Source: UBA11051 sp964390495 (GTDB lineage Bacteria; Armatimonadota; Zipacnadia; Zipacnadales; UBA11051). From it: a stretch of 64,000 nt of DNA. The translations under genes were made by a program, and so were the position numbers. Under the pieces are notes generated by a model, which did no database searches, had not been told where the DNA came from, and saw nothing but the letters and a program-made list of their open reading frames with translations. Below, piece after piece: positions 8,721 through 17,682 of the stretch (the first letter of the stretch is position 1; the number at the start of each line of letters is the position of its first letter). The stretch covers positions 1 to 64,000 of the forward strand of contig CAYMIN010000012.1 of the NCBI GenBank assembly GCA_964390495.1, written 5' to 3'.

Positions 8721-8764
8721 GGTTTTTTCTCCCTTCTAGTATCGAGTGACTAGGGTCTGAGTAG

Positions 8765-8791
8765 GGGAGGGGAGACCAGTGCTCCCCTCCC
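8765..8791 (-). terminator. Strong hairpin between the methyl-accepting protein and cheW
   Basis: GGGAGGGGAG (8765-8774) pairs perfectly with CTCCCCTCCC (8782-8791), a 10-bp GC-rich stem with a 7-nt loop, directly after the receptor gene. It may set the receptor-to-CheW expression ratio. No clear U-run follows. Confidence 0.5.
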
Positions 8792-8804
8792 TCGGTTACG
8801 AGCG

Positions 8805-11800
8805 CTAGGCCGCGCGCCTGGTGCGGGTCGTCTCCGTGGCCCCCACGAGGCTGTTGATCTCGTTGATCAGGTCTGCGACCTCATCGGCAGATGCGCTGAT
8901 CTTCTGCACAGAACCGGCCTGCCTTTCGACCGCGCCGGAGACCTTCTGCAGGCCCGTGGAGCTGTCACCGGCGATGGCGACCAGTTCGCGTGCGGCCGCC
9001 TCGGTCTTTGCGACGGAGGCTTGCGCCTTGCCCGCGGTCGTGGAGACCTCTGTCGCCCGCTCGGCATTGGTTCCGCTCAGCTTGGCCACTTCTCCTGCGA
9101 TGCCGGCGACTTCCTGCGAACTGGCGGCGACTTCCTGGCTGCGAGCGGCGTTGGTCCTGGCGGCTTCGGCGACGCTGCCGGAAATCTCGACCACTTGCCG
9201 TGAATTGGCGGCGACTTCCTGACTGCGCGCCGCATTGGCATGGGCCGCTTCGGCAACATTGGCGGAGATTGCGACGACTTGTTGTGAGTTAGCAGCGACT
9301 TCTTGGCTGCGAGCGGCATTGGTCTTAGCCGCCTCGGCGACGTTGGCGGAGATTGCGACGACTTGCTGTGAGTTAGCGGCGACTTCCTGGCTGCGGGCCG
9401 CGTTGGTCTTAGCCGCCTCGGCAACATTGGCGGAGATTCCGACAACTTGCTGTGAATTAGCGGCGACTTCCTGGCTGCGGGCGGCGTTGGTCTTAGCCGC
9501 CTCNNNNNNNNNNNNNNNNNNNNNNNNNNNNNNNNNNNNNNNNNNNNNNNNNNNNNNNNNNNNNNNNNNNNNNNNNNNNNNNNNNNNNNNNNNNNNNNNN
9601 NNNGCTGTGAATTAGCGGCGACTTCCTGGCTGCGGGCGGCGTTGGTCTTAGCCGCCTCGGCGACGTTGGCGGAGATTCCGACAACTTGCTGTGAATTAGC
9701 GGCGACTTCCTGGCTGCGGGCGGCGTTGGTCTTAGCCGCCTCAGCGACGTTGCCGGAGATTGCGACGACCTCCTGAGAGGCGCTGGCGACTTCTTGGCTG
9801 CGGGCCGCATTGGTCTTGGCGGCTTCGGCGACGTTGGCGGAGATTGCGATGACTTGCTGCGAGCTGGCGGCGACTTCCTGGCTGCGGGCGGCGTTGGTCT
9901 TAGCCGCCTGGGCGACGCTGCCGGAGATCTCGACGACTTGCTGAGAGGCGCTAGCGACTTCCTGGCTGCGAGCGGCGTTGGTCTTGGCGGCCTCAGCGAC
10001 GTTGCCGGAGATCGCGACAACCTGCTGAGAGGCGCTGGCGACTTCCTGGCTGCGAGCGGCGTTGGTCGTAGCGGCCTCGGCGACGTTGGCGGAGATTGCG
10101 ATGACTTGCTGGGAGGCGGCGGCGACTTCCTGGCTGCGGGCGGCGTTGGCCTGGGCGGCTTCGGCAACCTGGCTAGCCGACGCATCAATCTGCTGAGCAG
10201 CCGCGGCAACTTCCTGGCTGCGGGCGGAACTGGCCTGGGCGTTCTGGCCCACCTGTTCAGCCGTAGCGCTGACTTGCTGGGAGCTGGCAGCCAATTCCTG
10301 GCTGGCCGCGGCCACATCCTGAGCATTATTCTGAATCAGTCCCAGACTTTCCACCACGTTGGCCAGCGCTTCGTTGGAACGGGCGATGCCGTCAACGCTC
10401 TCCTGCATCGGAGTCTGCATGTCGTTGACCAGCTCATCAACTCCGCCCAGCACCTTGGCTGCATCCTGGGCATTGGTGCGGGCCTGTTCGGCCAGACCGC
10501 GGACCTCCTCGGCAACCACTGCGAAGCCCCGACCGGCCTCACCGGCGCGGGCGGCCTCGATCGCGGCGTTGAGAGCCAGCAGATTGGTCTGCTCGGCGAT
10601 ATCCTCGATGTTGCCGGCGATCTCGTTGATCTGCTCTGACATCCTGGCAAGTTCCCCGAGTTGGCCTTGGCTGTTGGTGACCACGCCCTGGACTTGCTGC
10701 ATGACGCTGGCGACTTCTTCACCGCGCTGTACGCCTTCCTGGCCGGCTTTGACGACTTCCTGGGATTGGGTGCCGATCTGCTGAGCGGCGGCGCCCACGT
10801 TCTGCGAGGCTGCGCCAACCTGCTCGGCCCCTGCCGCGATCTCAGCCAGGTCTTTACCGACGGCGACAGCGCCCTCGCCGACTCTCTGGCTGGCTTCGCG
10901 TACTTGCTGGGCGGCGGTGCCCACTTCCTGAAGGGCCACGCCTACTTCGGTGGCGGTCTCAGCGACCGAGCCGGCAGCCTCTTTGACTTCCCCGGCGCCG
11001 CCGGCCATCTCCTGGAGAGCGGCGCCGACTTCGGTGGCGGTATCGGCAACGGTGCGGGCGGCGCCTTGCACCTCTTCGGCTCCACTGCCCATCTCCTGCA
11101 GCGCCCCGCCGACCTCGGTGGCGGTATCGGCAACAGTACGGGCCGCGCCTTGGACTTCATCTGCCCCGCCGGCCATCTCTTGGAGGGCGGCGCCCACCTC
11201 GGTGGCGGTGTCAGCAACGGTACGGGCCGCGCCTTGGACTTCGTCGGCTCCACCGGCCATCTCCTGGAGAGCTGCGCCGACCTGGGTGGCGGTATCGGCA
11301 ACAGTGCGGGCGGCGCCCTGGACTTGTTCGGCTCCGCTGCCCATCTCCTGGAGAGCGCCCCCGACTTCGGTGGCGGTATCGGCCACTGAGCGGGCGGCGG
11401 CTTGGACTTCTTCGGCTCCGCTGCCCATCTCTTGGAGGGCGGCGCCGACTTCGGTTGCGGTGTCGGCTACCGAACGGGCGGCGCCCTGAACTTCTTCGGC
11501 TCCGCTGCCCATCTCCTGGAGAGCGGCACCGACTTCGGTGGCAGTGTCGGCTACCGAGCGGGCGGCGCCCTGGACTTCTTCGGCTCCGCTGCCCATCTCG
11601 TGGAGAGCGGCACCGACTTCGGTGGCAGTGTCGGCCACCGAGCGGGCGGCGCCCTGGACTTCTTCGGCTCCGCTGCCCATTTCCTGGAGGGCGGCGCCGA
11701 CTTCGGTGGCGGTATCAGCCACTGAGCGGGCGGCGCCCTGGACTTCCTCGGCTCCCCGGCCCATCTCATCCAGAGCCTTGCCGACGGCAGTAGCGGTCTC

Positions 11801-12166
11801 GGCGACCGTATGGGCGGATTTCTGGACATCTGCGGAGGCGGTGACGCCCTGGCCCAAGTCATCGGCTACGGTCAACGAGCCGTCTATGACTTGGCCCAGA
11901 ATGTCGGTAATATCGGCCACCGTTTCGCTGGAGTTCCGGGCAGCCTGCACCTGCCTGTCATTGTAGCCGAGTAGCTCGGCGAGGGTAACTGAGATCTCCT
12001 GATTGCTGCTGCCAAGCTCAGCAACTGCAGCAGCGACCTGTTGGCTCGAACTATCCAGCGGGCGGATAATCTGGCCGATCTGCCGCATGTCCTGGTCGAG
12101 TTCATAGTAGTGTTCGGAAGAATCAGCACCGCTTGACTCTTGGTCTGAGCGTGTGTCCTTTGGCAT
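8805..12166 (-). CDS. Giant soluble methyl-accepting chemotaxis protein built of 28-residue repeats (interrupted by assembly gap)
   Basis: Chemoreceptor signalling protein without any membrane segment or sensor domain, so probably a cytoplasmic receptor. The highly conserved hairpin tip is intact around residue 542 (AEQTNLLALNAAIEAARAGE, then GRGFAVVAEEVRGLAEQ). Before the tip, ten or more repeats of 28 residues (core GAEEVQGAARSVADTATEVG, ending ALQEM) form the ascending arm. After it, thirteen or more repeats of 28 residues (core AEAAKTNAARSQEVA, then SQQVVAISGNV) form the descending arm. The 100-N placeholder at 9504-9603 shifts the frame by one, but the repeat phase shows the true missing length must be 29 plus a multiple of 84 nt, which restores one continuous frame ending at 8805. 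With 29 nt the protein is about 1096 residues and its two arms match in length. It neighbours cheW and the che cluster. Confidence 0.9.
9077..10273 (-). repeat. Descending-arm 84-bp tandem repeats (broken by gap)
   Basis: Units of 84 bp with the core AEAAKTNAARSQEVA run from receptor residue 632 to the gap (eight units, the first one or two more diverged). They continue after it for one partial and four full units before decaying into less regular sequence with the same 28-residue spacing. Near identity of units flanking the gap explains the failed assembly. Confidence 0.9.
9504..9603. other. Assembly gap (100 N)
   Basis: A run of exactly 100 N inside the descending repeat array of the giant receptor. 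The flanking bases show that the missing sequence joins ...TCA CAG C to GAG GCG GCT AAG on the minus strand. This needs 29 nt (the rest of one 28-residue repeat) or 29 plus whole 84-nt repeats. The number of N is therefore a placeholder. Confidence 0.97.
10922..11761 (-). repeat. Ascending-arm 84-bp tandem repeats
   Basis: Ten consecutive in-frame units of 84 bp encode receptor residues 136-415; nine are nearly identical and the tenth is more diverged. Two further diverged units continue towards the signalling tip. Variation is mostly GSG/AGG at the unit start and S/T in the middle. A 28-residue unit is exactly four coiled-coil heptads, so adding or losing a unit keeps the helix in register. 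Confidence 0.9.
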
Positions 12167-12528
12167 TACATGAACCTCCCTGTTTGTAGTCGACTCCTCA
12201 AAAGCGTTTCACAGCCTGACGCCGTTGGTCCGCGACAACAGCCTAAGGGGGATCGTCGCAGGTGGGGAACGGCTGACTAGTGTCACCTCCAGTTCTCCCT
12301 GGTGCCTCCGAGCTTGTCTCTTGACCTGACCCCTGTGCATACTGCTCCGACTTCCTGCCCGCAATACCCACAAAGTACCGCTTGGCAGATTTGTGCCATC
12401 GTTTCCGAGACTGCAATTAACGTGCCTATATCGCGAAGCTACCGCATCTGGCTGCAAAACCGGCGCAAAAGCTAACGCCCCGGCAAGCTGAGACCGGGGC
12501 GCTGAAGTGTGGCCGGCGGCAATGGGGT
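12167..12528. other. Intergenic region upstream of the receptor gene
   Basis: About 360 bp without a credible gene. It holds the hairpin at 12476-12501 that ends the URO-D-like gene, and the probable receptor promoter. A small palindromic element TTGGCA-N-TGCCA lies near 12382-12398. I do not recognise a specific promoter class or riboswitch. Confidence 0.5.
12476..12501 (-). terminator. Hairpin after the URO-D-like gene
   Basis: CGCCCCGG (12476-12483) pairs perfectly with CCGGGGCG (12494-12501) around a 10-nt loop, 28 bp after the stop of the minus-strand URO-D-like gene. The following minus-strand bases are not a strong U-run. Confidence 0.45.
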
Positions 12529-13557
12529 TCAGTCGTACACGCCGAAGCGCTTGGTCGTTTCCACCATCGCTTGGTAGTTCTCGGGGTTAACTGCGGAGAT
12601 GATGCTGTTGCCGGAGCACATGATGTGGCCGCCGCCTACGGAGGCGGTGGCGAGTAGGTGCTTGGTGGCAGCCACCACCTGCTCAACGGTGCCTCGGCAT
12701 AGTAGGTCCACGTCAACATTACCCACCACGCAGACTTTGTGGCGGGCCTTGATGCGGTCTAACTCCATCCCGGGAAGCGGCTCCAGGGGACCGAGGCCGT
12801 GGACGCCGGTGGACACGATCATGTCTATGATCTCGCGGATATTGCCATCGGTATGCTTGATGCAGTAGGCCCCGGCACGCCTGATCTCCTCAACGACGGT
12901 GCGCAGTCCGGGCAGAATGAAACGCTCAAAGTGAGCCGGTGACATGAAGGGCCCCTGCTTCCACGCGTAATCGTCGCCCAGCAGGATGACTTCGACGCCC
13001 TCGGCAATCAGGCGGCGGTAAAGCTCCACATAGTACTCGACGCCAACCTTAGCCAGCTTCTCGACCAGTTCGGGCCGGGTGCCGTAATCAACAAGCAGGT
13101 TTTGCAGCCCGGCGCGGAGATACTGGCTGACTGCAAAAACCGCCTCACCCACGAAGCAGATGGCCTGCTTGCCCTTGAACCTGGCAACCACCTCGCGGGC
13201 CTGGTTGAGGAAGTACTCGTCATTGCCGCTGGGCGGCTGATAGTCGAGCAGGTCGCTTTCGTTCTGGATCAGAGCCGGCTCACAGGAGATAGGGATGACC
13301 TCGGTAGTCACCCGCTGCAGCGTCCCCCACTTGTCGCGGTAGATGCGCTTTTCTTCATCCACCCATTCGACCTCGCGATAGTCGGTCGTGATGCCGAAGG
13401 ACACCAGGTCCAGGTCCATCTGCTCGACCAGATCGAAATAGTCGCAGCCGGGATAGAGGGCCTCGACCACCTTCGGGTCAATAATGATCTCCATGAGCGG
13501 CACCCGGTCCGGCTGTTTGCCCTCCAACGCGGCGAAGATACGTTCGGCAGAGTTCAT
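12529..13557 (-). CDS. Uroporphyrinogen decarboxylase (URO-D) family protein
   Basis: A TIM-barrel protein of the URO-D superfamily, 342 residues. It begins MNSAERIFAALEGKQPDRVPL, the typical family start, and contains IKHTDGNIREIIDMIVSTGVHGLGPLEP and a late GNVDVDLLCRGTVEQV segment. Members close to this type are mostly not haem enzymes but corrinoid methyltransferase or demethylase relatives, or proteins of unknown function. The start is ATG at 13557, preceded by GGTGAT; an in-frame TTG at 13563 also exists. It stands alone between the receptor promoter and a divergent MFS transporter. A second, broken family member occurs at 27052-28116. Confidence 0.85.
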   Translation of the reverse strand: MNSAERIFAALEGKQPDRVPLMEIIIDPKVVEALYPGCDYFDLVEQMDLDLVSFGITTDYREVEWVDEEKRIYRDKWGTLQRVTTEVIPISCEPALIQNESDLLDYQPPSGNDEYFLNQAREVVARFKGKQAICFVGEAVFAVSQYLRAGLQNLLVDYGTRPELVEKLAKVGVEYYVELYRRLIAEGVEVILLGDDYAWKQGPFMSPAHFERFILPGLRTVVEEIRRAGAYCIKHTDGNIREIIDMIVSTGVHGLGPLEPLPGMELDRIKARHKVCVVGNVDVDLLCRGTVEQVVAATKHLLATASVGGGHIMCSGNSIISAVNPENYQAMVETTKRFGVYD

Positions 13558-13831
13558 CAGCAATCACCGTTCTTCCGTTCAGACTCCATCGAATGCTGGC
13601 AGTAAAGGTAACGTGACCCGTCTCTGATGGAAGGTTCGCTGTCTCAGCGGGTATATCCTGCCTTAGTCCCCCGTAGCCCTGGGTGTCGGGTCAGGCCGTG
13701 GGTGCTTGACAAATGGTGCTCTCACCTGATACAAGACAGCTCACACCGTGCGACGGCCGGATGACTGTGTCGTCGCCGATTTTGTGTCTTGAGCGGCAAG
13801 CTGAGACGCTAGGGGAGACTGGCGCAGAGTC

Positions 13832-14980
13832 ATGAACCGCAATTTTGGCACACTGCTAGGCGTCTCCCTGCTATTCGGCCTGGGCGCGGGTATCTACGAG
13901 TTCGCGCTGCCGTATCTGCTCGATGCCCACGGCATCTCAGTGCCGCGCATGGGCCTGATATATGCGGCCGGTGCTATAGTCATTTTTTTCGTGCGCATAT
14001 ACGCGGGTCATCTCTCGGATATCTTCGGGCGCAAGTCGTTGTACGGCTCAGCGGTGGCGCTTACGGCCCTGGTCACCGCTCTCACGCCCACTGCAGTAGT
14101 CCTCTGGTTCCAGGCTATCCTCAAGAGTGCCTTCGACGCAGGCGCCATGGTTTTCGATAGCATGTATCAGCTCTGTCTGCACGACGACAGTCGCAAGAGG
14201 TATCTTGACCGGGTGGGCAGAACCAGGGGACTACAGGCTCTGGCGGCGGCTCTCAGTACCTTCGCAGCCGGCCTGCTGCTGAGCCGCGAGCTCTATACCG
14301 GCGCTTTTCGTCTAGCCTCGGCGACGCTGATAGCCGGCTTAGTGGTCTTCCTGATCGGCTACAGGCCGGGCAATAACGCTGCGTTCAGGCCGCCCTCCGG
14401 ACAGTCACTGCGCAATCTGCTTGCCCTGGACCTGCCCCGGCCGCTGGTCGTTCTGGCCGTAACCGCCTTCATCTTCACCGTCGGCCTGTCAATCAGCCAC
14501 TGCTTTGTCATGCAGCTTTTCTGGGAGCGGCAGTTCGGGGCCTCGCGCGTGGATGTCGGCATTATTCTGATGCTGCACCGCTTCACCATCGCCATTCCGC
14601 TGTTGCTGCTGAGTTGGTCGGCGAAGCGGCACCTCAAGCAGATATTCATCGGGTTCTTGGTCTTTGAGGGGCTTGCCATCGGTGCTTCCGGTCTGCTCGG
14701 CAGTCTCCTGCCTTCGGCGGTTGTGTGGCTGACGCACGACCTATTCGGCGCGGGAGTGTGGATGCCGGTTCAGAGCGCGCTGATCCAGAAGTACTCCCGG
14801 GAGCAGAGCCGCGGGCAGGATGTCAGCAAGGTCTTCGCCATCGGCTCGCTAGGGTGGATCTTCGGCCCGCTCATTGCCGGGGCGGTTTTCGACCACTGGT
14901 ACGGCGGCCCCTTTGTCCTGAGCGGGGCCATAGTGATCCTGGCAGCCGGTGTGCTGCTGTTGCTGCCGAGTGAGGACTGA
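13832..14980 (+). CDS. MFS transporter
   Basis: Polytopic membrane protein of 382 residues with about 11-12 hydrophobic helices in the two-times-six arrangement of the major facilitator superfamily. The cytoplasmic loop between helices 2 and 3 has GHLSDIFGRKSLYG, matching the family signature GxxxDRxGRR. The start ATG follows AGGGGAGA about 20 nt upstream, so initiation is moderately supported. Divergent from the URO-D-like gene and convergent with the next membrane protein, only 11 bp apart at their ends. Substrate cannot be predicted; sugar or drug efflux are both possible. Confidence 0.85.
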   Translation: MNRNFGTLLGVSLLFGLGAGIYEFALPYLLDAHGISVPRMGLIYAAGAIVIFFVRIYAGHLSDIFGRKSLYGSAVALTALVTALTPTAVVLWFQAILKSAFDAGAMVFDSMYQLCLHDDSRKRYLDRVGRTRGLQALAAALSTFAAGLLLSRELYTGAFRLASATLIAGLVVFLIGYRPGNNAAFRPPSGQSLRNLLALDLPRPLVVLAVTAFIFTVGLSISHCFVMQLFWERQFGASRVDVGIILMLHRFTIAIPLLLLSWSAKRHLKQIFIGFLVFEGLAIGASGLLGSLLPSAVVWLTHDLFGAGVWMPVQSALIQKYSREQSRGQDVSKVFAIGSLGWIFGPLIAGAVFDHWYGGPFVLSGAIVILAAGVLLLLPSED

Positions 14981-14991
14981 AGCCGGGCCGC

Positions 14992-16455
14992 CTAGGGGAA
15001 TAGTGACGGCTCCGGGACCCGGCGGAACTCGATCAAGCTGGCCGGGGAGGTCGGATCGAAGCGGAAGAAGTACGCTCCCGGTGGCGGGACGGCGCAACTG
15101 ACCCGGGCGTTGACCGGCTGCGGGTAGTAAAGTGGAATAGCCTTGCGTACATCCTCCAGATGCCGGGGCAGGCCGCATAGCCAGAAAACCTCGCCCGCGC
15201 TGGCGACCGGCACATGACTGGTAACCTGCTGCACGATGCTCTGGCGCATTCGGCTATCCCGCACGCGATTGCTGCATACTAACCTCGCGAAGCCGAAGGA
15301 GCCGGCCAGGTACGCTACTGCTACAGCCACAGCGGCGAGTTTGCGTGCGCTCAGTCCGGGTTTGAGGCGAGCTGCGACCCCCTGAACCAGAAGACCGGCC
15401 AACAGCGCAACGCCGATCGAGGGGATATACAGATAGCGCGGCGCGCGGGCATACTCATACGAGAATGGCAGAAACGGCAGGAAGCTGAGATAGCACCACA
15501 GGATGCCGAACCGTACCATCGTCGAGCCGCGCCACAAGCCCCACAGCGCCAGCACCGTAATCAGCACAATCGCCACATGCCCGACAACTAGCGCCGCTCC
15601 CACCGCTGCGTCAGGCAGCACGCTCTGCAGCAGGGCTAGGTAGTTCTCGAAGCGGAGGTCCGGCACCAGTATCTGCGGCACGCCGTAAACGGCATTGTAC
15701 AGCATGTGCAGGCCCGGTCGGTAATCCGCGGAACCTGCCACAATCGGGTCGGTAAGCGGCGGCAGACACACTCGCCATAGCACCAGCAGGACATAGACAC
15801 CTGCGTGCCATACCAGCGGCCGTTTGCTCCGGTCGCGGAACCAGGTCAGCTCCAGCGCCAGTAGCACAGGCAGGACGGCCACGCCACTATCCTTGGTGAA
15901 TACGGCCAGCAAGGTAAATGCCACCGAGAGTGGCAGACACCAGGCCCGGCCGTTGCGATAGACCACCCAGCAGATAACAGCCGCCAGTATCCACAGCGCC
16001 GCGAAGCTGTGAGGACTGGCAGCCACCCAGGTTGTGGCCTCGTGGTGGGAGAACAGCACGGCGAAGCAGAGGCCGCCAAACCAGGCCGCGAGCATCTGCC
16101 TGGTGAGCAGCCAGATCAGTAACACGACCAGGCAGGAATTGAGGGTATGGCACAGTAGCAAGATGGTGAAATAGGGCCGCGGGTTCAGCCCCCAGAGCTG
16201 ATAGGCGGTGCGGAACCACAGATTATAGGCAACGGTGACGCCGAGGTGCCCGTCGGCAAGGCTGCGAGTGCCCTCCATCCAGTGCTGGGCGGCGGCCAGC
16301 CAGGCGAAGTCGTCATGCCGGAAGTATGCGCCCCGGATAGGCGCATAGGCCAGCCATGCCACCGCAGCCACCGTAACGAGCGCCAGGAGCAGGTGCGCCG
16401 CGGATGGCTGCCGGCGTATCGGTGCCCTGTCTGTCGCGACCTTGTCCTGCGCCAT
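14992..16455 (-). CDS. Polytopic membrane protein, GT-C glycosyltransferase-like
   Basis: A 487-residue protein with about ten to twelve transmembrane helices. Just after the first helix it has GAYFRHDDFAWLAAAQHWMEG. Such an acidic motif (here HDD) in the first periplasmic loop is typical of GT-C fold transferases that use polyprenyl-phosphate sugars. A long non-membrane tail follows the last helix. The start ATG is preceded by GAGGCGAG. Together with the GT4 enzyme at 17683 it may add sugars to surface glycans, but the two are separated by a single-TM protein. The family assignment is from topology and motif only. Confidence 0.6.
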   Translation of the reverse strand: MAQDKVATDRAPIRRQPSAAHLLLALVTVAAVAWLAYAPIRGAYFRHDDFAWLAAAQHWMEGTRSLADGHLGVTVAYNLWFRTAYQLWGLNPRPYFTILLLCHTLNSCLVVLLIWLLTRQMLAAWFGGLCFAVLFSHHEATTWVAASPHSFAALWILAAVICWVVYRNGRAWCLPLSVAFTLLAVFTKDSGVAVLPVLLALELTWFRDRSKRPLVWHAGVYVLLVLWRVCLPPLTDPIVAGSADYRPGLHMLYNAVYGVPQILVPDLRFENYLALLQSVLPDAAVGAALVVGHVAIVLITVLALWGLWRGSTMVRFGILWCYLSFLPFLPFSYEYARAPRYLYIPSIGVALLAGLLVQGVAARLKPGLSARKLAAVAVAVAYLAGSFGFARLVCSNRVRDSRMRQSIVQQVTSHVPVASAGEVFWLCGLPRHLEDVRKAIPLYYPQPVNARVSCAVPPPGAYFFRFDPTSPASLIEFRRVPEPSLFP

Positions 16456-16539
16456 CTCGCCTCGCTCTCACAGTCCCCGGTGGCGACGATGCAGCAACCT
16501 GCCACCAATTCGCCGCACCGTGCGAGTGGAAATACAGAA

Positions 16540-16564
16540 TGGGCGGACAGATTAGGCCCGCCCA
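16540..16564 (-). terminator. Hairpin after the single-TM protein gene
   Basis: TGGGCGG (16540-16546) and CCGCCCA (16558-16564) form a 7-bp stem with an 11-nt loop, located just downstream of the minus-strand gene at 16595-17566. Confidence 0.4.
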
Positions 16565-16594
16565 CCTTCGCCCTACAGTGCCGGCAACCACTGA

Positions 16595-17566
16595 TTATGG
16601 GTAGTCTGCCTCGATTGCCGTGTGGCTGATCACGTCGTAACAGTCGAGGCTGGCGTTCCACTGCAGCTTGGCCTCGAATACCCATTCGGACTGCGGCGGG
16701 CCGGTCCAGACCACGGCGCTTTTCCAGTCCGAGGAATGGCTAACCACCTTTGCCACCCAGTCGGGAGTGCCGATCAAGGCGGCTTCCTTGGCCACCTGCT
16801 CGCCCGGTTGGTAGATCTCCGGTACCTTGCTGTCGGTCCCGGTGTCCTCCACGCCTAGCGGGCCCTCGTCAACGAGCCGGTACTCTTCGGCATCCTCATC
16901 CCATTTTATGTCCATCCAGGTGGTGAACTTGCTGCCGATCGGGCCTAGCACCAGATGCACCGTTTTCCAGTTATCGGCATGAGTGGCGACCTGCACCGAC
17001 CAGGCCGGTTTGCGCGATTGTCCGAACATAACCGCTGCTGCCAGCCCCGGGCCCTCCAGGTCTATATCCGGCACTGCGTTGGTGAAATCGGTATCGTCCG
17101 CATCGGGTATCGGCTCGACCTGCGTTCCCTCGATGGTTGTGGAAGATGAATTCTGCTCATCCATGTCGGCCTTGGAGGCTAGGTAGCCCAGCAGGATCGG
17201 TAGCCCGATTGCCAGCGCCATCACCAGGCATCCGCAGCCGCAGCCGATACCGATGATCCAGCCCCAGGGAGTGGCCTTCTGGGGAGGAGCTTGCTCGGCT
17301 CCGGGCTCCGGCGGTGGTGGCGTAGCACCCTCAGCCGGTTCAAGCGGAGGTGGAGTAGAAGGCGCCTCTGGCTGAGCCGCGGGAGCTTCTTCAGGCTCAG
17401 GCTGCGAGGGCGCGGCAGCCTCGGTCTCATCTGCTTCAGGCGCGGTTGCCTCTTCCTCTCCGAACTCCGATGGGACCGTCACCTCGGCCTCTGCCTCGGT
17501 AGGCTGAGGCGGCTGGGCATCGTCGGATACAGGTCTGGGCAGATCGGGGTCTTTGGGTTGGTCCAT
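16595..17566 (-). CDS. Single-TM protein with Pro/Glu-rich N-terminus and duplicated C-terminal unit
   Basis: Not a family I recognise. The first about 105 residues are low-complexity, rich in Pro, Glu and Ala (runs such as PPPPEPG). One hydrophobic helix with an unusual cysteine cluster (IIGIGCGCGCLVMALAIGLPILLG) follows. The C-terminal part contains two related units: AAVMFGQSRKPAWSVQVATHADNWKTV and AALIGTPDWVAKVVSHSSDWKSA, each followed by a Gly-Pro strand. The acidic N-terminus would be cytoplasmic and the duplicated domain extracytoplasmic. GGAGG lies 4-7 nt before two adjacent ATG codons (17569 and 17566), so either may start. It may be an independent gene followed by a hairpin. Confidence 0.75.
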   Translation of the reverse strand: MDQPKDPDLPRPVSDDAQPPQPTEAEAEVTVPSEFGEEEATAPEADETEAAAPSQPEPEEAPAAQPEAPSTPPPLEPAEGATPPPPEPGAEQAPPQKATPWGWIIGIGCGCGCLVMALAIGLPILLGYLASKADMDEQNSSSTTIEGTQVEPIPDADDTDFTNAVPDIDLEGPGLAAAVMFGQSRKPAWSVQVATHADNWKTVHLVLGPIGSKFTTWMDIKWDEDAEEYRLVDEGPLGVEDTGTDSKVPEIYQPGEQVAKEAALIGTPDWVAKVVSHSSDWKSAVVWTGPPQSEWVFEAKLQWNASLDCYDVISHTAIEADYP

Positions 17567-17682
17567 CATCGCACCTCCGCGCGCAATCAGCATCCACAAT
17601 AGACGAGTTCGGGCTGTCGCAGTACGGCTCCGGCAAGTTACAGTTCGGCCTCTGGACCCGGAACTCCTGCCCCTCCGAGCTG

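Noticed and set aside
9077..11761. Regularly spaced repeats that might be taken for a CRISPR array.
   Set aside because: The repeats are contiguous, coding, 84 bp long and without unique spacers; no cas genes are nearby.
9235..12000. Long plus-strand and alternate minus-strand open frames across the receptor gene, some passing through the N run.
   Set aside because: They are shadows produced by the biased codons of the 84-bp repeats and by the wrong length of the gap; only the frame 12166 to 8805 encodes the chemoreceptor motifs.
12370..12400. A sequence resembling a sigma-54 promoter (TGGCAC-N-TGC on the minus strand) upstream of the receptor gene.
   Set aside because: The spacing and the second element do not match the consensus and no enhancer-binding regulator is near.
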